From an uncultured Hyphomicrobium sp. (GTDB lineage Bacteria; Pseudomonadota; Alphaproteobacteria; Rhizobiales; Hyphomicrobiaceae), in assembly GCF_902826555.1 (NCBI RefSeq), contig NZ_CADEFI010000011.1:1-64000 (forward strand): a stretch of DNA of 64,000 bases, written 5' to 3'. Shown here piece by piece: positions 33,828 to 42,272 of this stretch. Made by a program: the position numbers and the translations under genes. Position 1 is the first letter of the stretch; each line of letters opens with the position of its first letter. Below the pieces are notes generated by a model, which did no database searches, was not told where the DNA came from, and saw nothing but the letters and a program-made list of their open reading frames with translations.

Positions 33828-34017
33828 TCTCAGTCCCAGTGTCATCTTGCCCGTCGTCAATTGTACTCACGCTCTCCACAAGGGGACTACACACCCTGCT
33901 GCTTCGCATGTTCGCCTAGCTAGCTTGCGCCAGCAATGCCCCTCTGCGGCCCCTCCCGCCATCGGTTCAGAGCACCAGAGCAATCTGGCGAAATGAAAGT
34001 GGGAAGTCCCACGAGAT

Positions 34018-34047
34018 AAAAAAGGCCCGGGCTCAGCGCCCAGGCCT
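34018..34047 (-). terminator. Terminator after the phasin gene
   Basis: Minus strand GGCCTGGGC (34038-34046) pairs with GCCCGGGCC (34024-34032) with one wobble, followed by a long T-run. Confidence 0.88.
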
Positions 34048-34108
34048 CATTCGTTGTCGATCAAGAGCCGTTTATCCGCCGTGGGCGGAGTGCCATGCTC
34101 ATGGCGGC

Positions 34109-34432
34109 CTACCTCTGGAAGACCTTCTCGACAGGCTTGTAGGCGTCCTTGGCCAAGCTGGTGTACATGCCGCCGATCTTGGTCATCTGCTGCATGTAAT
34201 CCTCATACGCCTTCTTGGCGAAGCTGGATTGGATCTCAAAGGCCTGCTCGAGCGATTTGGCGGAGGCGAGCTTTTCGAAGGTGGCGGTACCGTCCTCGAA
34301 AGCGCGCTTCGAGTAGTCCGTCATCTCGGCTGCGATCGCCTGCCAGCCCTTGTTCCAATCGCCGAACAACTTCAACGCTGTATCGACGTTGGTCTGGCCG
34401 AACTTCTGGAAATCCTGGAAACCGTTGATCAT
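34109..34432 (-). CDS. Phasin (polyhydroxyalkanoate granule-associated protein)
   Basis: Coats PHA granules. 107 residues from ATG 34432 (MINGFQDFQKFGQTNVDTAL), which has AGGC a few bases upstream; ATG 34495 is possible but lacks a ribosome site. The whole protein is amphipathic helix with the phasin_2 wording (EKLASAKSLEQAFEIQSSFA, KKAYEDYMQQMTKIGGMYTS). It implies storage of PHA, which fits the methylmalonyl-CoA/ethylmalonyl-CoA enzymes in this region. Monocistronic, with its own terminator. Confidence 0.92.
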   Translation of the reverse strand: MINGFQDFQKFGQTNVDTALKLFGDWNKGWQAIAAEMTDYSKRAFEDGTATFEKLASAKSLEQAFEIQSSFAKKAYEDYMQQMTKIGGMYTSLAKDAYKPVEKVFQR

Positions 34433-34802
34433 TGGATGCCTGCCTGCTGCTATCGGGTGGGAGACCGTAGTGTCGGCGCCGGGTGCCTTGAACATAATTT
34501 AGCCGCACCGCACCATTTTTTCAAGTCGTATACCGCGACGCAGCAATACCGGCGGGTTGCCGGCGGACAATGACCTAGACGTTAAGAAAATTGCAGCACC
34601 GCTCGGCTAGCTTTTTGCCCGGCGCTTTGCCGTTGGCGACACGGCGCTCCGGCCCCAAAGTGGCCGCGAAGCATAGGCATTGAGGCCCGGGTCGGATATG
34701 GTTGATCGTCCGGCGGACGGGTGGCTGGACACGTTACTCGATGACGCGCGCTTCAAGCGACGGCGCGGAATTGGAACGAGGGGATCTTTGACGATTTCCG
34801 TC
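34433..34802. other. Intergenic region between the phasin and dacF-like genes
   Basis: Divergent region of about 370 bases with promoters for both genes. Open frames in it have no protein-like sequence. The frame of the carboxypeptidase stays open back to 34680, but its wording there is not conserved-looking. No operator was recognised. Confidence 0.35.
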
Positions 34803-36515
34803 ATGCGACCGATGCTCCTGGCTCTTGCCGTATGTGCGGCGGCGCTTGCGCCCGCCCACAACGCGCGCGCGGAAGCTGCCAAGCAGGCCTCCATCATCGT
34901 CGACGCCAACACCGGCAAAGTGTTGCACGCGCAATCTGCCGACGAGCTGCGTTTTCCGGCGTCGCTGACCAAGATGATGACGCTCTACATGCTCTTCGGA
35001 GAGATTGAAGCGGGCCGCATCTCCTACGACACCAAGATCAAGTTCAGCGAGCGGGCGACCCAGGTGGCGCCGTCCAAGCTCGGGCTCGACGCCGGCGACG
35101 AGATCGAGGCGATCGACGCCATCAAGGCGTTGGTGGTCAAGTCGGCCAACGATGTGGCCGTCGCCGTGGCCGAGCATATCGGCGGCACGGAGTACCAGTT
35201 CGCGCGCATGATGACGGACCGGGCCCACGAGATCGGGATGGCCTCCACCACGTTCCGCAATGCCTCGGGCCTGCCGAACCCTTCGCAGAAGACGACGGCG
35301 CGGGACATGGTCACGCTGGGGCTCAGGCTGCAGGACGACTTTCCGCAGCACTATCGCCTGTTCTCGACCGCATCGTTCACGTTCCGCGGCAAGACACACA
35401 AGTCGCATAACACCCTGATGCGCGGCTTTCCGGGCATGGACGGCATCAAGACCGGTTACACGCGCGCTTCCGGATTCAACCTGGTGTCGTCGGTGCACGC
35501 GGAGGGTAAGCACATCGTAGGCGCCGTGTTCGGCGGCAAGACAGCCGCGACGCGCAATGCGCTGATGCGGTCGCTGCTTTACACCGCATTGGAGAAAGCC
35601 TCGACGGAGCGGACCCGCCAAGGCGGTCCGCAGCTCGTGGCACGGGCGCGTACCACCAAGACGCCTCAGTTCGCGCAAGCCGACGCCGGATGGACATCCA
35701 AAACGAAAAAGGCGGCGGCCGAGAAACCGGCCAAGGCGCCTGCCAAAGTTGCCGCGGCCACTCCCCCACCTCCGACGCCTGCCGTACGGCCTCCGCAGGC
35801 ACAGGCAAAACGCGATGCGATCGCCGATGTGCTCGCCGAGGGCGATGCGTCGCCGACCGGCGGCGCATCGAACGCTGCCTATCAGGCCGCCGCGGAGCCG
35901 GTTGCCGCTCACCCGCGCCTCGACCTTCAGGCCCTGCGCGAGGCCATGACGGATGCTCCGCCTGCGGGCGGGGAGCCGACCGGGACGCTTGGGTCTCCGG
36001 CCTCGGGCCCGCAGGACATCGCGGGACTGATCCGGCACTCCATCGTCGAGGGGACCGGCGAAGCGCCCGCACATGCGCGGCCTGTCGCCGACGAAGGACC
36101 TTCCGGGCCTGCCATCGCCCGCCCGCCCGGCACGCTCGACTCGCAGGCCGGTGCGCTGGCATTCGTCTCACCGGCGCAAGCGGGCTCTCCCGCGCTCAGC
36201 GTACCGCCGTCGCATCTCAAAGGCCCGATACCGCCTTCGCAGCCCCAATTCCGTGCAGCACCGCTCGGCGCCGGCTATGAGATCCAGATCGGGGCCTACG
36301 GCACGGCCCAGGAAGCGCAGGCCAAACTCGACGGGGTGCGCGGCCGCGCCGTCGGCCTGCTCGAGGGGCATGGCGCGGTCACGTTGCCGGTACTGAGGGA
36401 AAACCGGCAGATTTTCCGCGCCCGTTTCGTCCACTTCGACGAAGCCGCCGCTTCGAACGCCTGCCTCGAGCTGCGCCGTCTTGCCATCGACTGCTTCGTC
36501 ATGAAGGCGGATTAG
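34803..36515 (+). CDS. D-alanyl-D-alanine carboxypeptidase with SPOR domain
   Basis: Periplasmic penicillin-binding protein trimming the terminal D-Ala of peptidoglycan stems. 570 residues. Signal peptide MRPMLLALAVCAAALA ending NARAEA; catalytic motifs SLTK (about residue 56), SAN and KTG (GIKTGYTRASGFNL). A 200-residue Ala/Pro/Gly-rich linker (about 280-480) leads to a C-terminal SPOR domain (YEIQIGAYGTAQEAQAKL) that binds denuded glycan at the septum. Start: ATG 34803 is called; TTG 34788 is also in frame with GAGGGG four bases upstream. SPOR suggests recruitment to the division site. Confidence 0.93.
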   Translation: MRPMLLALAVCAAALAPAHNARAEAAKQASIIVDANTGKVLHAQSADELRFPASLTKMMTLYMLFGEIEAGRISYDTKIKFSERATQVAPSKLGLDAGDEIEAIDAIKALVVKSANDVAVAVAEHIGGTEYQFARMMTDRAHEIGMASTTFRNASGLPNPSQKTTARDMVTLGLRLQDDFPQHYRLFSTASFTFRGKTHKSHNTLMRGFPGMDGIKTGYTRASGFNLVSSVHAEGKHIVGAVFGGKTAATRNALMRSLLYTALEKASTERTRQGGPQLVARARTTKTPQFAQADAGWTSKTKKAAAEKPAKAPAKVAAATPPPPTPAVRPPQAQAKRDAIADVLAEGDASPTGGASNAAYQAAAEPVAAHPRLDLQALREAMTDAPPAGGEPTGTLGSPASGPQDIAGLIRHSIVEGTGEAPAHARPVADEGPSGPAIARPPGTLDSQAGALAFVSPAQAGSPALSVPPSHLKGPIPPSQPQFRAAPLGAGYEIQIGAYGTAQEAQAKLDGVRGRAVGLLEGHGAVTLPVLRENRQIFRARFVHFDEAAASNACLELRRLAIDCFVMKAD

Positions 36516-36565
36516 CCGCAAACTCATTTCTCAATCGAACGGACGGCCCGCGTATCGGGGGATTC

Positions 36566-36943
36566 ATGCTGCAAAACTGGCTTTCGGTCGCTGGGATCGG
36601 GATCGACCTGCTCGGCTTCCTGCTTCTCCTCCGCGAATGGTGGCTCGCCTTCTTCCACGAGTCGGCCACGCTCGATTTCCAGCAACGGCGCGCCTGGGAG
36701 CAATCGCTGCGTCATCACCAGCACACCCACGCCTCCGATCAGCTCCGGGCTCATCTCGACGCCTCGCACCGCATTCAGGACGAGATGGTCGAGCGCGCCG
36801 CCCGAGGCCGGCACATCGAAACCCTGCGCTCGCGCAAACGCGCCTTCGTGCTGGCAACCGTGCTGATCATCCTCGGCGCGCTGCTGCAGCTCGTGGGGCA
36901 GCTTCCGGCCGAGCTCTTCTCGCTGTTCACGGGCGCTGGTTGA
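36566..36943 (+). CDS. Small two-helix membrane protein
   Basis: 125 residues, not assigned to a family. Helix 1 about 5-25 (SVAGIGIDLLGFLLLLREWW), a charged and His-rich soluble middle (RRAWEQSLRHHQHTHASDQ, about 40-90), and helix 2 about 95-115 (FVLATVLIILGALLQLVG). ATG 36566 follows GGGGGATTC. Its last 17 bases overlap the end of the convergent J-domain gene. No function can be given. Confidence 0.75.
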   Translation: MLQNWLSVAGIGIDLLGFLLLLREWWLAFFHESATLDFQQRRAWEQSLRHHQHTHASDQLRAHLDASHRIQDEMVERAARGRHIETLRSRKRAFVLATVLIILGALLQLVGQLPAELFSLFTGAG

Positions 36944-37622
36944 GCAGCACGTCCTTGGCCTCGTTGACCTGCGCGGCGAGATAGGTCGAGCCGCCGCGAT
37001 CGGGGTGCAGCTTCAGCATCAGATCGCGATGGGCGCGGCGAATCTCCTCCTCGGTCGCGCCCGGCTTCAGCCCCAGGATCTCGTAGGCCTCGTCCGGCTG
37101 CATGCGTCCGTCGTGATCGCGCATCTCGCGCTCCCCGCGCGAGACATCCTCGCGCCAGCTCGGATGAATGCGATCAAGATAGGCCTCGAGAAGCTGCGCC
37201 GACTGCGGATCGATGAAGCGGCAGTCGTGCCACAGCAGCGCCACCTCGGCGGGCTTCAGCGTGTCGAGATCGCGACCGGCGAACATACCCTTCAGGACAC
37301 GTCCCGACATGGCGCCACTGTCGTGATCGAGCTCCATGGCGAGGTGCTCGGTGGTGACGCTGGACAGCTGGCCTGTGGACTTGTGCGTGGGGCCGCTCGG
37401 AGCGCCGCCGCCCCAGCCCAAGAGCCACGCGCCCAGCATGCCGAGCAGGCTCGCAGGCCCAGCGGCGCCGCGCACCAGAAAGATCGCCGCCGCGCCGAGC
37501 GCCAGAGCGCCGCCCGCGAGCCGCATCTGACGGGCCATGGCGGCCGGATTGGCGCGCGTAAAGCCCGTGATCAGGAACAGGGCCAGCACCAGCGCGGCGA
37601 GGCCGAGTAGGAAGAACTGCAT
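36927..37622 (-). CDS. Membrane-anchored J-domain protein
   Basis: Co-chaperone for DnaK tethered to the membrane. 231 residues: two N-terminal helices (FFLLGLAALVLALFLITGF and GGALALGAAAIFLV), a middle region, and a C-terminal J-domain of the TIM14/DjlA type (EAYEILGLKPGATEEEIRRA, then HPD in LKLHPDRGGS). Type III architecture with the J-domain last. Its 3' end overlaps a convergent small gene by 17 bases. The VWA-domain gene upstream on the same strand is 92 bases away, possibly one transcript. Confidence 0.9.
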   Translation of the reverse strand: MQFFLLGLAALVLALFLITGFTRANPAAMARQMRLAGGALALGAAAIFLVRGAAGPASLLGMLGAWLLGWGGGAPSGPTHKSTGQLSSVTTEHLAMELDHDSGAMSGRVLKGMFAGRDLDTLKPAEVALLWHDCRFIDPQSAQLLEAYLDRIHPSWREDVSRGEREMRDHDGRMQPDEAYEILGLKPGATEEEIRRAHRDLMLKLHPDRGGSTYLAAQVNEAKDVLLNQRP

Positions 37623-37714
37623 CAGCGCGTCACTCTCGGCAACGGTGTGTCTCCATGCCGATCAACGGCACAGCCAGCGCGAATCCAGCGCCGATCATGG
37701 ACACAACTTAGGAG

Positions 37715-38488
37715 CTAGCGACGCATCTGTCCAAGCAGGCGGCGAGCCCCCTCGCCACCGGGCCTGGCGAGCAGCGCCTGCAGGGCCTTTTGCCCGCCTG
37801 CCGCGTAAACGGCGACGGCTGTCAACAGCTCGCGCAGCTCAGCGGCGGAGCCGGGCCCAAAGTGGCAGTGCGCACCCTTGGTCAGGCGCGCGATCTCCTT
37901 GAAGGCGCGCGTGGCGTTGGCGTCGCCGCCCTCCTGGAACAGGAAGGCGGGCACGCCCAGCAGGGCCAGCTCGCCGGCACGGCCGGCCAGTTCATCGATC
38001 GGCTCCTCGACGGCGTCGCCGACGTAGACCAGCGCGCTGATCTTGGCTTTTTCCGACTCGCGACGGGCCTGAGACAGCACCTTGCCGATCTGCGTGAAGC
38101 CGCCGTGGCAGGCGACCTGGCGCATGAGAGCCGCAAGCGCGTCGGCGTTCGTCACCCAGCGCGAGGCGCGCGCTTCTCCGGCGCCGCGGAAGTACATGAG
38201 CTGCACCTCGAGCGAACCGATCTCCTTCACGGCGCGGAACATCTCCGATTGCAGCGCGAGCGCCATGTCCCAAGTGGGGGCGCGGCTCATGGTGGCGTCC
38301 ATGGCGAACAGCAGCCGGCCGCGGGTGCCGGTCGCGGCAGGGCCCAGCGCCTTCACCTTGGCGACGAAGTCCGCCACCTCGGCGCTGGAGGCCGCGGAAG
38401 ACGCCGGCGCGCCGGCACGCTGGCCGGCCGGGGTGGGCGTCGGGGTCGTTCCCGTCGTGGTATTGGGCGGCTTCGTCTCGCGCGTCAT
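37715..38488 (-). CDS. VWA-like domain protein
   Basis: 257 residues from ATG 38488, which follows AGGGA. The first 45 residues are Thr/Pro/Ala-rich and low complexity. The rest is a von Willebrand A-like fold: LLFAMDATMSR is the first metal-site strand (D-x-T-x-S), then VQLMYFRGAGEARASRW, GGFTQIGKVLSQA, and ISALVYVGDAVEEP. Similar proteins sit beside J-domain genes in many alphaproteobacteria. Target unknown; cytoplasmic as no signal peptide is seen. Confidence 0.85.
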   Translation of the reverse strand: MTRETKPPNTTTGTTPTPTPAGQRAGAPASSAASSAEVADFVAKVKALGPAATGTRGRLLFAMDATMSRAPTWDMALALQSEMFRAVKEIGSLEVQLMYFRGAGEARASRWVTNADALAALMRQVACHGGFTQIGKVLSQARRESEKAKISALVYVGDAVEEPIDELAGRAGELALLGVPAFLFQEGGDANATRAFKEIARLTKGAHCHFGPGSAAELRELLTAVAVYAAGGQKALQALLARPGGEGARRLLGQMRR

Positions 38489-38632
38489 CGGGGGTCCCTG
38501 CGGGGCGATATTCCATCCTAACATGGCGAGCGCCGGGCGCGGCGGCAATGCCACCCAGGCGGGAGCCGCTTCCGGAAACCGCCGACCTGGGATACATCCA
38601 GGCGCCCGAACTCAATCATTCCGCGGACACCC

Positions 38633-39253
38633 ATGCCAAACGAGCCCAAGACCTCCGGAAAACGCACCGGTAAACCCGCAGATGGCGAGATCGAGCTCAC
38701 GGTGCGGCGCATGCATCGGCGCGACATCAATCGCGTGTGGGAGTTCTTGAAGCTCGTCTTCAGAGGCGTCAACCGCGAAACGGTCGAGTTCCAGCGGCCG
38801 CGCAGCAAGAAGCGCTTCATGGAGATCTACGAGGACGAGGGCGTCGAGCAGCTCGTGTTCGAGAAGAAGCAGGACGGGAAGCTCGCGCTGGTCGGCTACG
38901 CCGAGTACGCCTACGAGGTTGCCGGTGCCGACAGCTGGATCAATCACCGCTATTTCGAAACGCGCGGCATGCGGCCCCTGTTTGTCGAAGAGATCGCCGT
39001 GCATCCGGAATATCACGGCCTCGGCATCGGCTCGTTCATGTTCGAGCAGATCGATCATGCGGCACGCCTCCGAGGCTGCACGCACATCGTGCTCGACGTC
39101 GCGGAGAACAACGAAGAGGCGCTTCGCTACTACCGCAAGCGCAACTTTCACAAGATCGACGCGGCCATTTTCCTGTCGAAGAAAGTCGAGACGGCCGACG
39201 ACCTGCTGGGACCACGCAAGTTCAAGGTTCGCGCGAAGAAGACGGGCGATTGA
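38633..39253 (+). CDS. GNAT family acetyltransferase
   Basis: 206 residues. The acetyl-CoA-binding core is FVEEIAVHPEYHGLGIGSFM, with the G-x-G of motif A, then IVLDVAENNEEALRYYRKRN near the C-terminus, as in RimI-like N-acetyltransferases. The N-terminal 20 residues are Lys-rich and probably disordered. Substrate unknown. Divergent from the VWA gene. Confidence 0.88.
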   Translation: MPNEPKTSGKRTGKPADGEIELTVRRMHRRDINRVWEFLKLVFRGVNRETVEFQRPRSKKRFMEIYEDEGVEQLVFEKKQDGKLALVGYAEYAYEVAGADSWINHRYFETRGMRPLFVEEIAVHPEYHGLGIGSFMFEQIDHAARLRGCTHIVLDVAENNEEALRYYRKRNFHKIDAAIFLSKKVETADDLLGPRKFKVRAKKTGD

Positions 39254-39470
39254 GGCGTCACCGTCTAACAGGCCTCCTTGCCAACAAACGCCCACGCTTC
39301 ATACGGGTCAATCCTTAGGGGACGTGGACGGCGTGCCTCAAAGGCACCTTCCAAAAGAACATCGGCAATTCACTAAAGCCCTTTCTGGATGATCGGTATA
39401 CGGTTCCAGGCGGAATTATGCGCAGGCCGTCGCCGGTTGGCATCTCTCCGCTCGAACTGAGGAGGAAGCT

Positions 39471-40316
39471 ATGGATCAATCCACGCGAGATGACGGGCCA
39501 ACTTCACTCAATCGCCGCGACGTCATGCGCGCTGCCGGCGCGATGGCAATCGCCGGCGCGGGAAGTGTCGCGGGCGGCACCGTTCCCACTTATGCGCAAA
39601 GCAACGGAGCTGCCAATAAAGGCGCGCTCGGTCTCAGGCTACAGGGCGTCCAGCACTTCGGCCTCACGGTGCAGAATATGGATCGCGCGTTCGAATTCTA
39701 TACCGAGGTACTCGGCGGCACCGAGATCATGCGGGACGGTGACTTTCATGGGGAACGCATCCACAACACGCTGCTGACCGATCAGGAGATCGAGGCACGC
39801 GAGCGCGATGTCAATCCGCGCACGATGGGAATTCCAGACCTCCGGGGTGGTGCGCAGCGCCTGGATGTTCGCTTTATCCAGTTCGACAATGTTGTAATCG
39901 AGCTGCTGCAGTACCGCGACGCCGAGCAGCCGGCCGGCAGCGGTAGCGCATTTGCCGAGCCGCTCGACCATATGAGTCCTGCGTTTCCGCGCATGATGCA
40001 CATCTGCTTTCACATCCGCGACGATGTCGATTTCAACCAATTCATCGCCGATCTCGAAGCGGAAGCGGCGAAACGCGGAATGCCCCAGGTCAGGGCCAAC
40101 CGCGTGGTCACTGTGACCACCGAGCAGGACCGTTTGGCCGCGCCCCTCGAAGCGAACAGCAACGGCATCACCGAAGGCAAATCGAACGGATGGAGGCTGA
40201 TCTATTGCAAGGGATCTGAAGGCGAACAGCTCGAATTCGTGCAAGCACTCGGGCCCGTGAAGGAGGTCTTCGCCAAGGGTATGGAAGCCCACAAACGCTC
40301 GCGTGGCAATCGCTAG
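39471..40316 (+). CDS. Tat-exported VOC (glyoxalase-fold) protein
   Basis: 281 residues. A Tat signal (NRRDVMRAAGAMAIAGAG, then a cut near TYAQ) sends a folded VOC-superfamily domain to the periplasm. The domain begins GVQHFGLTVQNMDRAFEFYT and includes MMHICFHIRDDVDFNQFI; His in HFGL and in HICF and Glu in EQLEFVQ are candidate metal ligands. An exported glyoxalase-fold protein is uncommon. The next gene, a glycine-betaine-type binding protein, starts 10 bases later, so the two are probably co-translated. Start ATG 39471 follows GAGGAAGCT. Confidence 0.87.
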   Translation: MDQSTRDDGPTSLNRRDVMRAAGAMAIAGAGSVAGGTVPTYAQSNGAANKGALGLRLQGVQHFGLTVQNMDRAFEFYTEVLGGTEIMRDGDFHGERIHNTLLTDQEIEARERDVNPRTMGIPDLRGGAQRLDVRFIQFDNVVIELLQYRDAEQPAGSGSAFAEPLDHMSPAFPRMMHICFHIRDDVDFNQFIADLEAEAAKRGMPQVRANRVVTVTTEQDRLAAPLEANSNGITEGKSNGWRLIYCKGSEGEQLEFVQALGPVKEVFAKGMEAHKRSRGNR

Positions 40317-40326
40317 AGGAGGGTTC

Positions 40327-41187
40327 ATGCTGAAGCATTTTGCGCGTCTGTCGTTCGCCCTCTTCGCGGTGCTGACGACGGCTACGTCTTCCGTAGCCGA
40401 GGAACGGGTCATCCGGCTCGGCCAGGTCGGGCTGTCATTCTACGCCGTGGTCGGCGGCATCGTGCAGGAGGTGCTGGAGCACGACGGATACAAGGTCGAG
40501 GTCACGACCGGCAGTCATGGCGACATCTTTCCGAAGCTCGGCGCGGGCGAGGTCGATATCCTGGCGGCGGCTTGGCTTCCCGACGGCCACGCACCTCTTT
40601 ATGCAAAGGTGAAGGACGTCACATACATTGTCGGAGAGCTGTACGGCGATGCGCGGCTCTACTGGGCAGTGCCTGACTACGTCCCTGCCGATCTGGTGCG
40701 TTCGATCGACGACCTGAAGAAGCCTGACGTCGCGGCGCGGATGGACAAGAGAATTCGCGGCATCGGCGCCACGTCCGGGCTCATGGTCGGTGCCTCGAAG
40801 ATTCGTGAGGCCTACGGCTTGGACGCAGCCGGGTACGAGGTCATCCCCGGCGAAGCGACGGATTGGATCGCGAATTTCAAGCAAGCGGTTGCCGAGCAAC
40901 GCTGGCTCGTCATGCCGCTTTGGCAGCCGCAGTGGATCAACGCGGCTTACAAGGTCCGCGTGCTCGATGAGCCGAAGGGCATCTACGGAAAAGGCGATAC
41001 CGCCGTCCTCCTCGGACATGAAAGCTTGAAAGGCAAACTGTCGCCCGAGACCCTCGACCGCCTCAAGGGCATTACGCTCAGCATCGATGCCGTCACGCAA
41101 ATGGACCTGTGGGTCAATGTCGATGGGCTTGCACCACGCGACGCTGCGAAAAGGTGGGTTTCTGCCAATCCCTTGCGGAAGGATTAG
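40327..41187 (+). CDS. Glycine betaine/choline-type ABC substrate-binding protein
   Basis: Periplasmic binding protein of the OpuAC type. 286 residues; signal peptide ending near VAEE. The domain has LGQVGLSFYAVVGGIVQEVL, DILAAAWLPDGHAPLY and WLVMPLWQPQWINAAY; the several Trp residues suit a quaternary-ammonium aromatic box, though the substrate could be another small molecule. ATG 40327 follows GAGGAGGG that overlaps the end of the VOC gene. No permease or ATPase gene is adjacent, so it is an orphan binding protein in this window. Confidence 0.88.
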   Translation: MLKHFARLSFALFAVLTTATSSVAEERVIRLGQVGLSFYAVVGGIVQEVLEHDGYKVEVTTGSHGDIFPKLGAGEVDILAAAWLPDGHAPLYAKVKDVTYIVGELYGDARLYWAVPDYVPADLVRSIDDLKKPDVAARMDKRIRGIGATSGLMVGASKIREAYGLDAAGYEVIPGEATDWIANFKQAVAEQRWLVMPLWQPQWINAAYKVRVLDEPKGIYGKGDTAVLLGHESLKGKLSPETLDRLKGITLSIDAVTQMDLWVNVDGLAPRDAAKRWVSANPLRKD

Positions 41188-41321
41188 AGGCAGCGCTTAG
41201 ATCTGCTGATATCCGGTTGTCCGCGCGGCCTAGCCGACGCCGGGCCCGCCAGAAGGCCGACGTTGCCGATGTGCCGATGGCCCACTAGATTGGCGGCTCC
41301 AGATCGTCAGGAGTTGTTCCG

Positions 41322-41702
41322 ATGCAGTTGCGGTTGCGCCGTTGTTCAAGGCAGTTTGCATTCGTAGCCATTGCGTTTCTCAGCACGATCACTCCGGCGA
41401 GCGCCGCGTCATCTGAACTCATCTGCCTGAAGTCCAGTGATCCAGCATCCCTCGATGACTTGGCAATCGCCTGCTATTCCGATCAGGCCTGCACGTACGT
41501 CGAACAGCACAACGGCGAAGCGCTGCGCGACTACGATGAAACAAGCGTCGCGGCCGCGCTCGGTCGCGAAAAAATCGAGGGCATCGTGACGTCGTCAGCG
41601 CCGATCATCAAACAGATCAAAGGCTACGGCTACACCTGCGTGCCACTACCGGAATTCATCGACCAAACGACATCGGCGCATCGCGATCCGAGGAGACAAT
41701 AG
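41322..41702 (+). CDS. Secreted hypothetical protein with four cysteines
   Basis: 126 residues. Signal peptide QFAFVAIAFLSTITPASAA. The mature part has four Cys (LICLKS, AIACYSDQACTYV, YTCVPLP), suggesting disulfides in the periplasm. I do not recognise a family. Its stop shares one base with the GTG start of the next gene, so they form a tight operon. Confidence 0.7.
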   Translation: MQLRLRRCSRQFAFVAIAFLSTITPASAASSELICLKSSDPASLDDLAIACYSDQACTYVEQHNGEALRDYDETSVAAALGREKIEGIVTSSAPIIKQIKGYGYTCVPLPEFIDQTTSAHRDPRRQ

Positions 41703-42247
41703 TGCAAAGATTGCTTTCGATTGCGACGGCCGTTGTCGCGTTACTGATCGCTGGGGCCTCGAACGCCGCCGAGCCGGAACCACCGATATTGACCATCGCG
41801 GGCGAAGTTTCGCATCCAAATCGCGGCGCGCTCGATCCCTTCCACGACGCCTTTCTCAGTCACAAGGACAAGACCTTTGCGAAGGCCTTTGTCTTTACGC
41901 GCTCGGTGCTCGCGGCCCTGCCGCAAACCAAGATTTCAACCAACGTCAAAGGCTGGCCAGGAAAAGTTGAACTCGAAGGTCCGCGGTTGCTCGATGCATT
42001 GACTGCGGCCGGCGTCGCAACGGATGCCACGATCGTTGCGACAGCGCTCGACAGTTACAACGTCGAGCTGACGCCGGAGGAGAGAGCCGCCCACGATTGG
42101 ATTTTGGCGATCAACGCCAACGGCGCGCCCTTGTCGATCGGCGGTCGGGGCCCTGTCTGGCTGATCCACGGCACAGACGGCAAAGCCGTCTCGCAAGAGG
42201 AGGAAGCGACGTGGGTCTGGGCGCTGTATCTGATAGAAGTTAAGTAG
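41702..42247 (+). CDS. Secreted sulfite-oxidase-fold protein lacking the metal cysteine
   Basis: 181 residues from GTG 41702, with AGGAG 8 bases upstream. Signal peptide ending SNAAEP. The body resembles the molybdopterin-binding oxidoreductase fold (ILTIAGEVSHPN, LEGPRLLDALTAAGV, DSYNVELTPEE, GGRGPVWLIHG), yet the protein has no Cys at all, so it cannot coordinate molybdenum in the usual way. Such short forms are found beside signalling genes in alphaproteobacteria and may be sensors. Operon with the preceding four-Cys protein. Confidence 0.78.
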   Translation: MQRLLSIATAVVALLIAGASNAAEPEPPILTIAGEVSHPNRGALDPFHDAFLSHKDKTFAKAFVFTRSVLAALPQTKISTNVKGWPGKVELEGPRLLDALTAAGVATDATIVATALDSYNVELTPEERAAHDWILAINANGAPLSIGGRGPVWLIHGTDGKAVSQEEEATWVWALYLIEVK

Positions 42248-42272
42248 CTGCGACGGGCGCGCACGTCTGACC

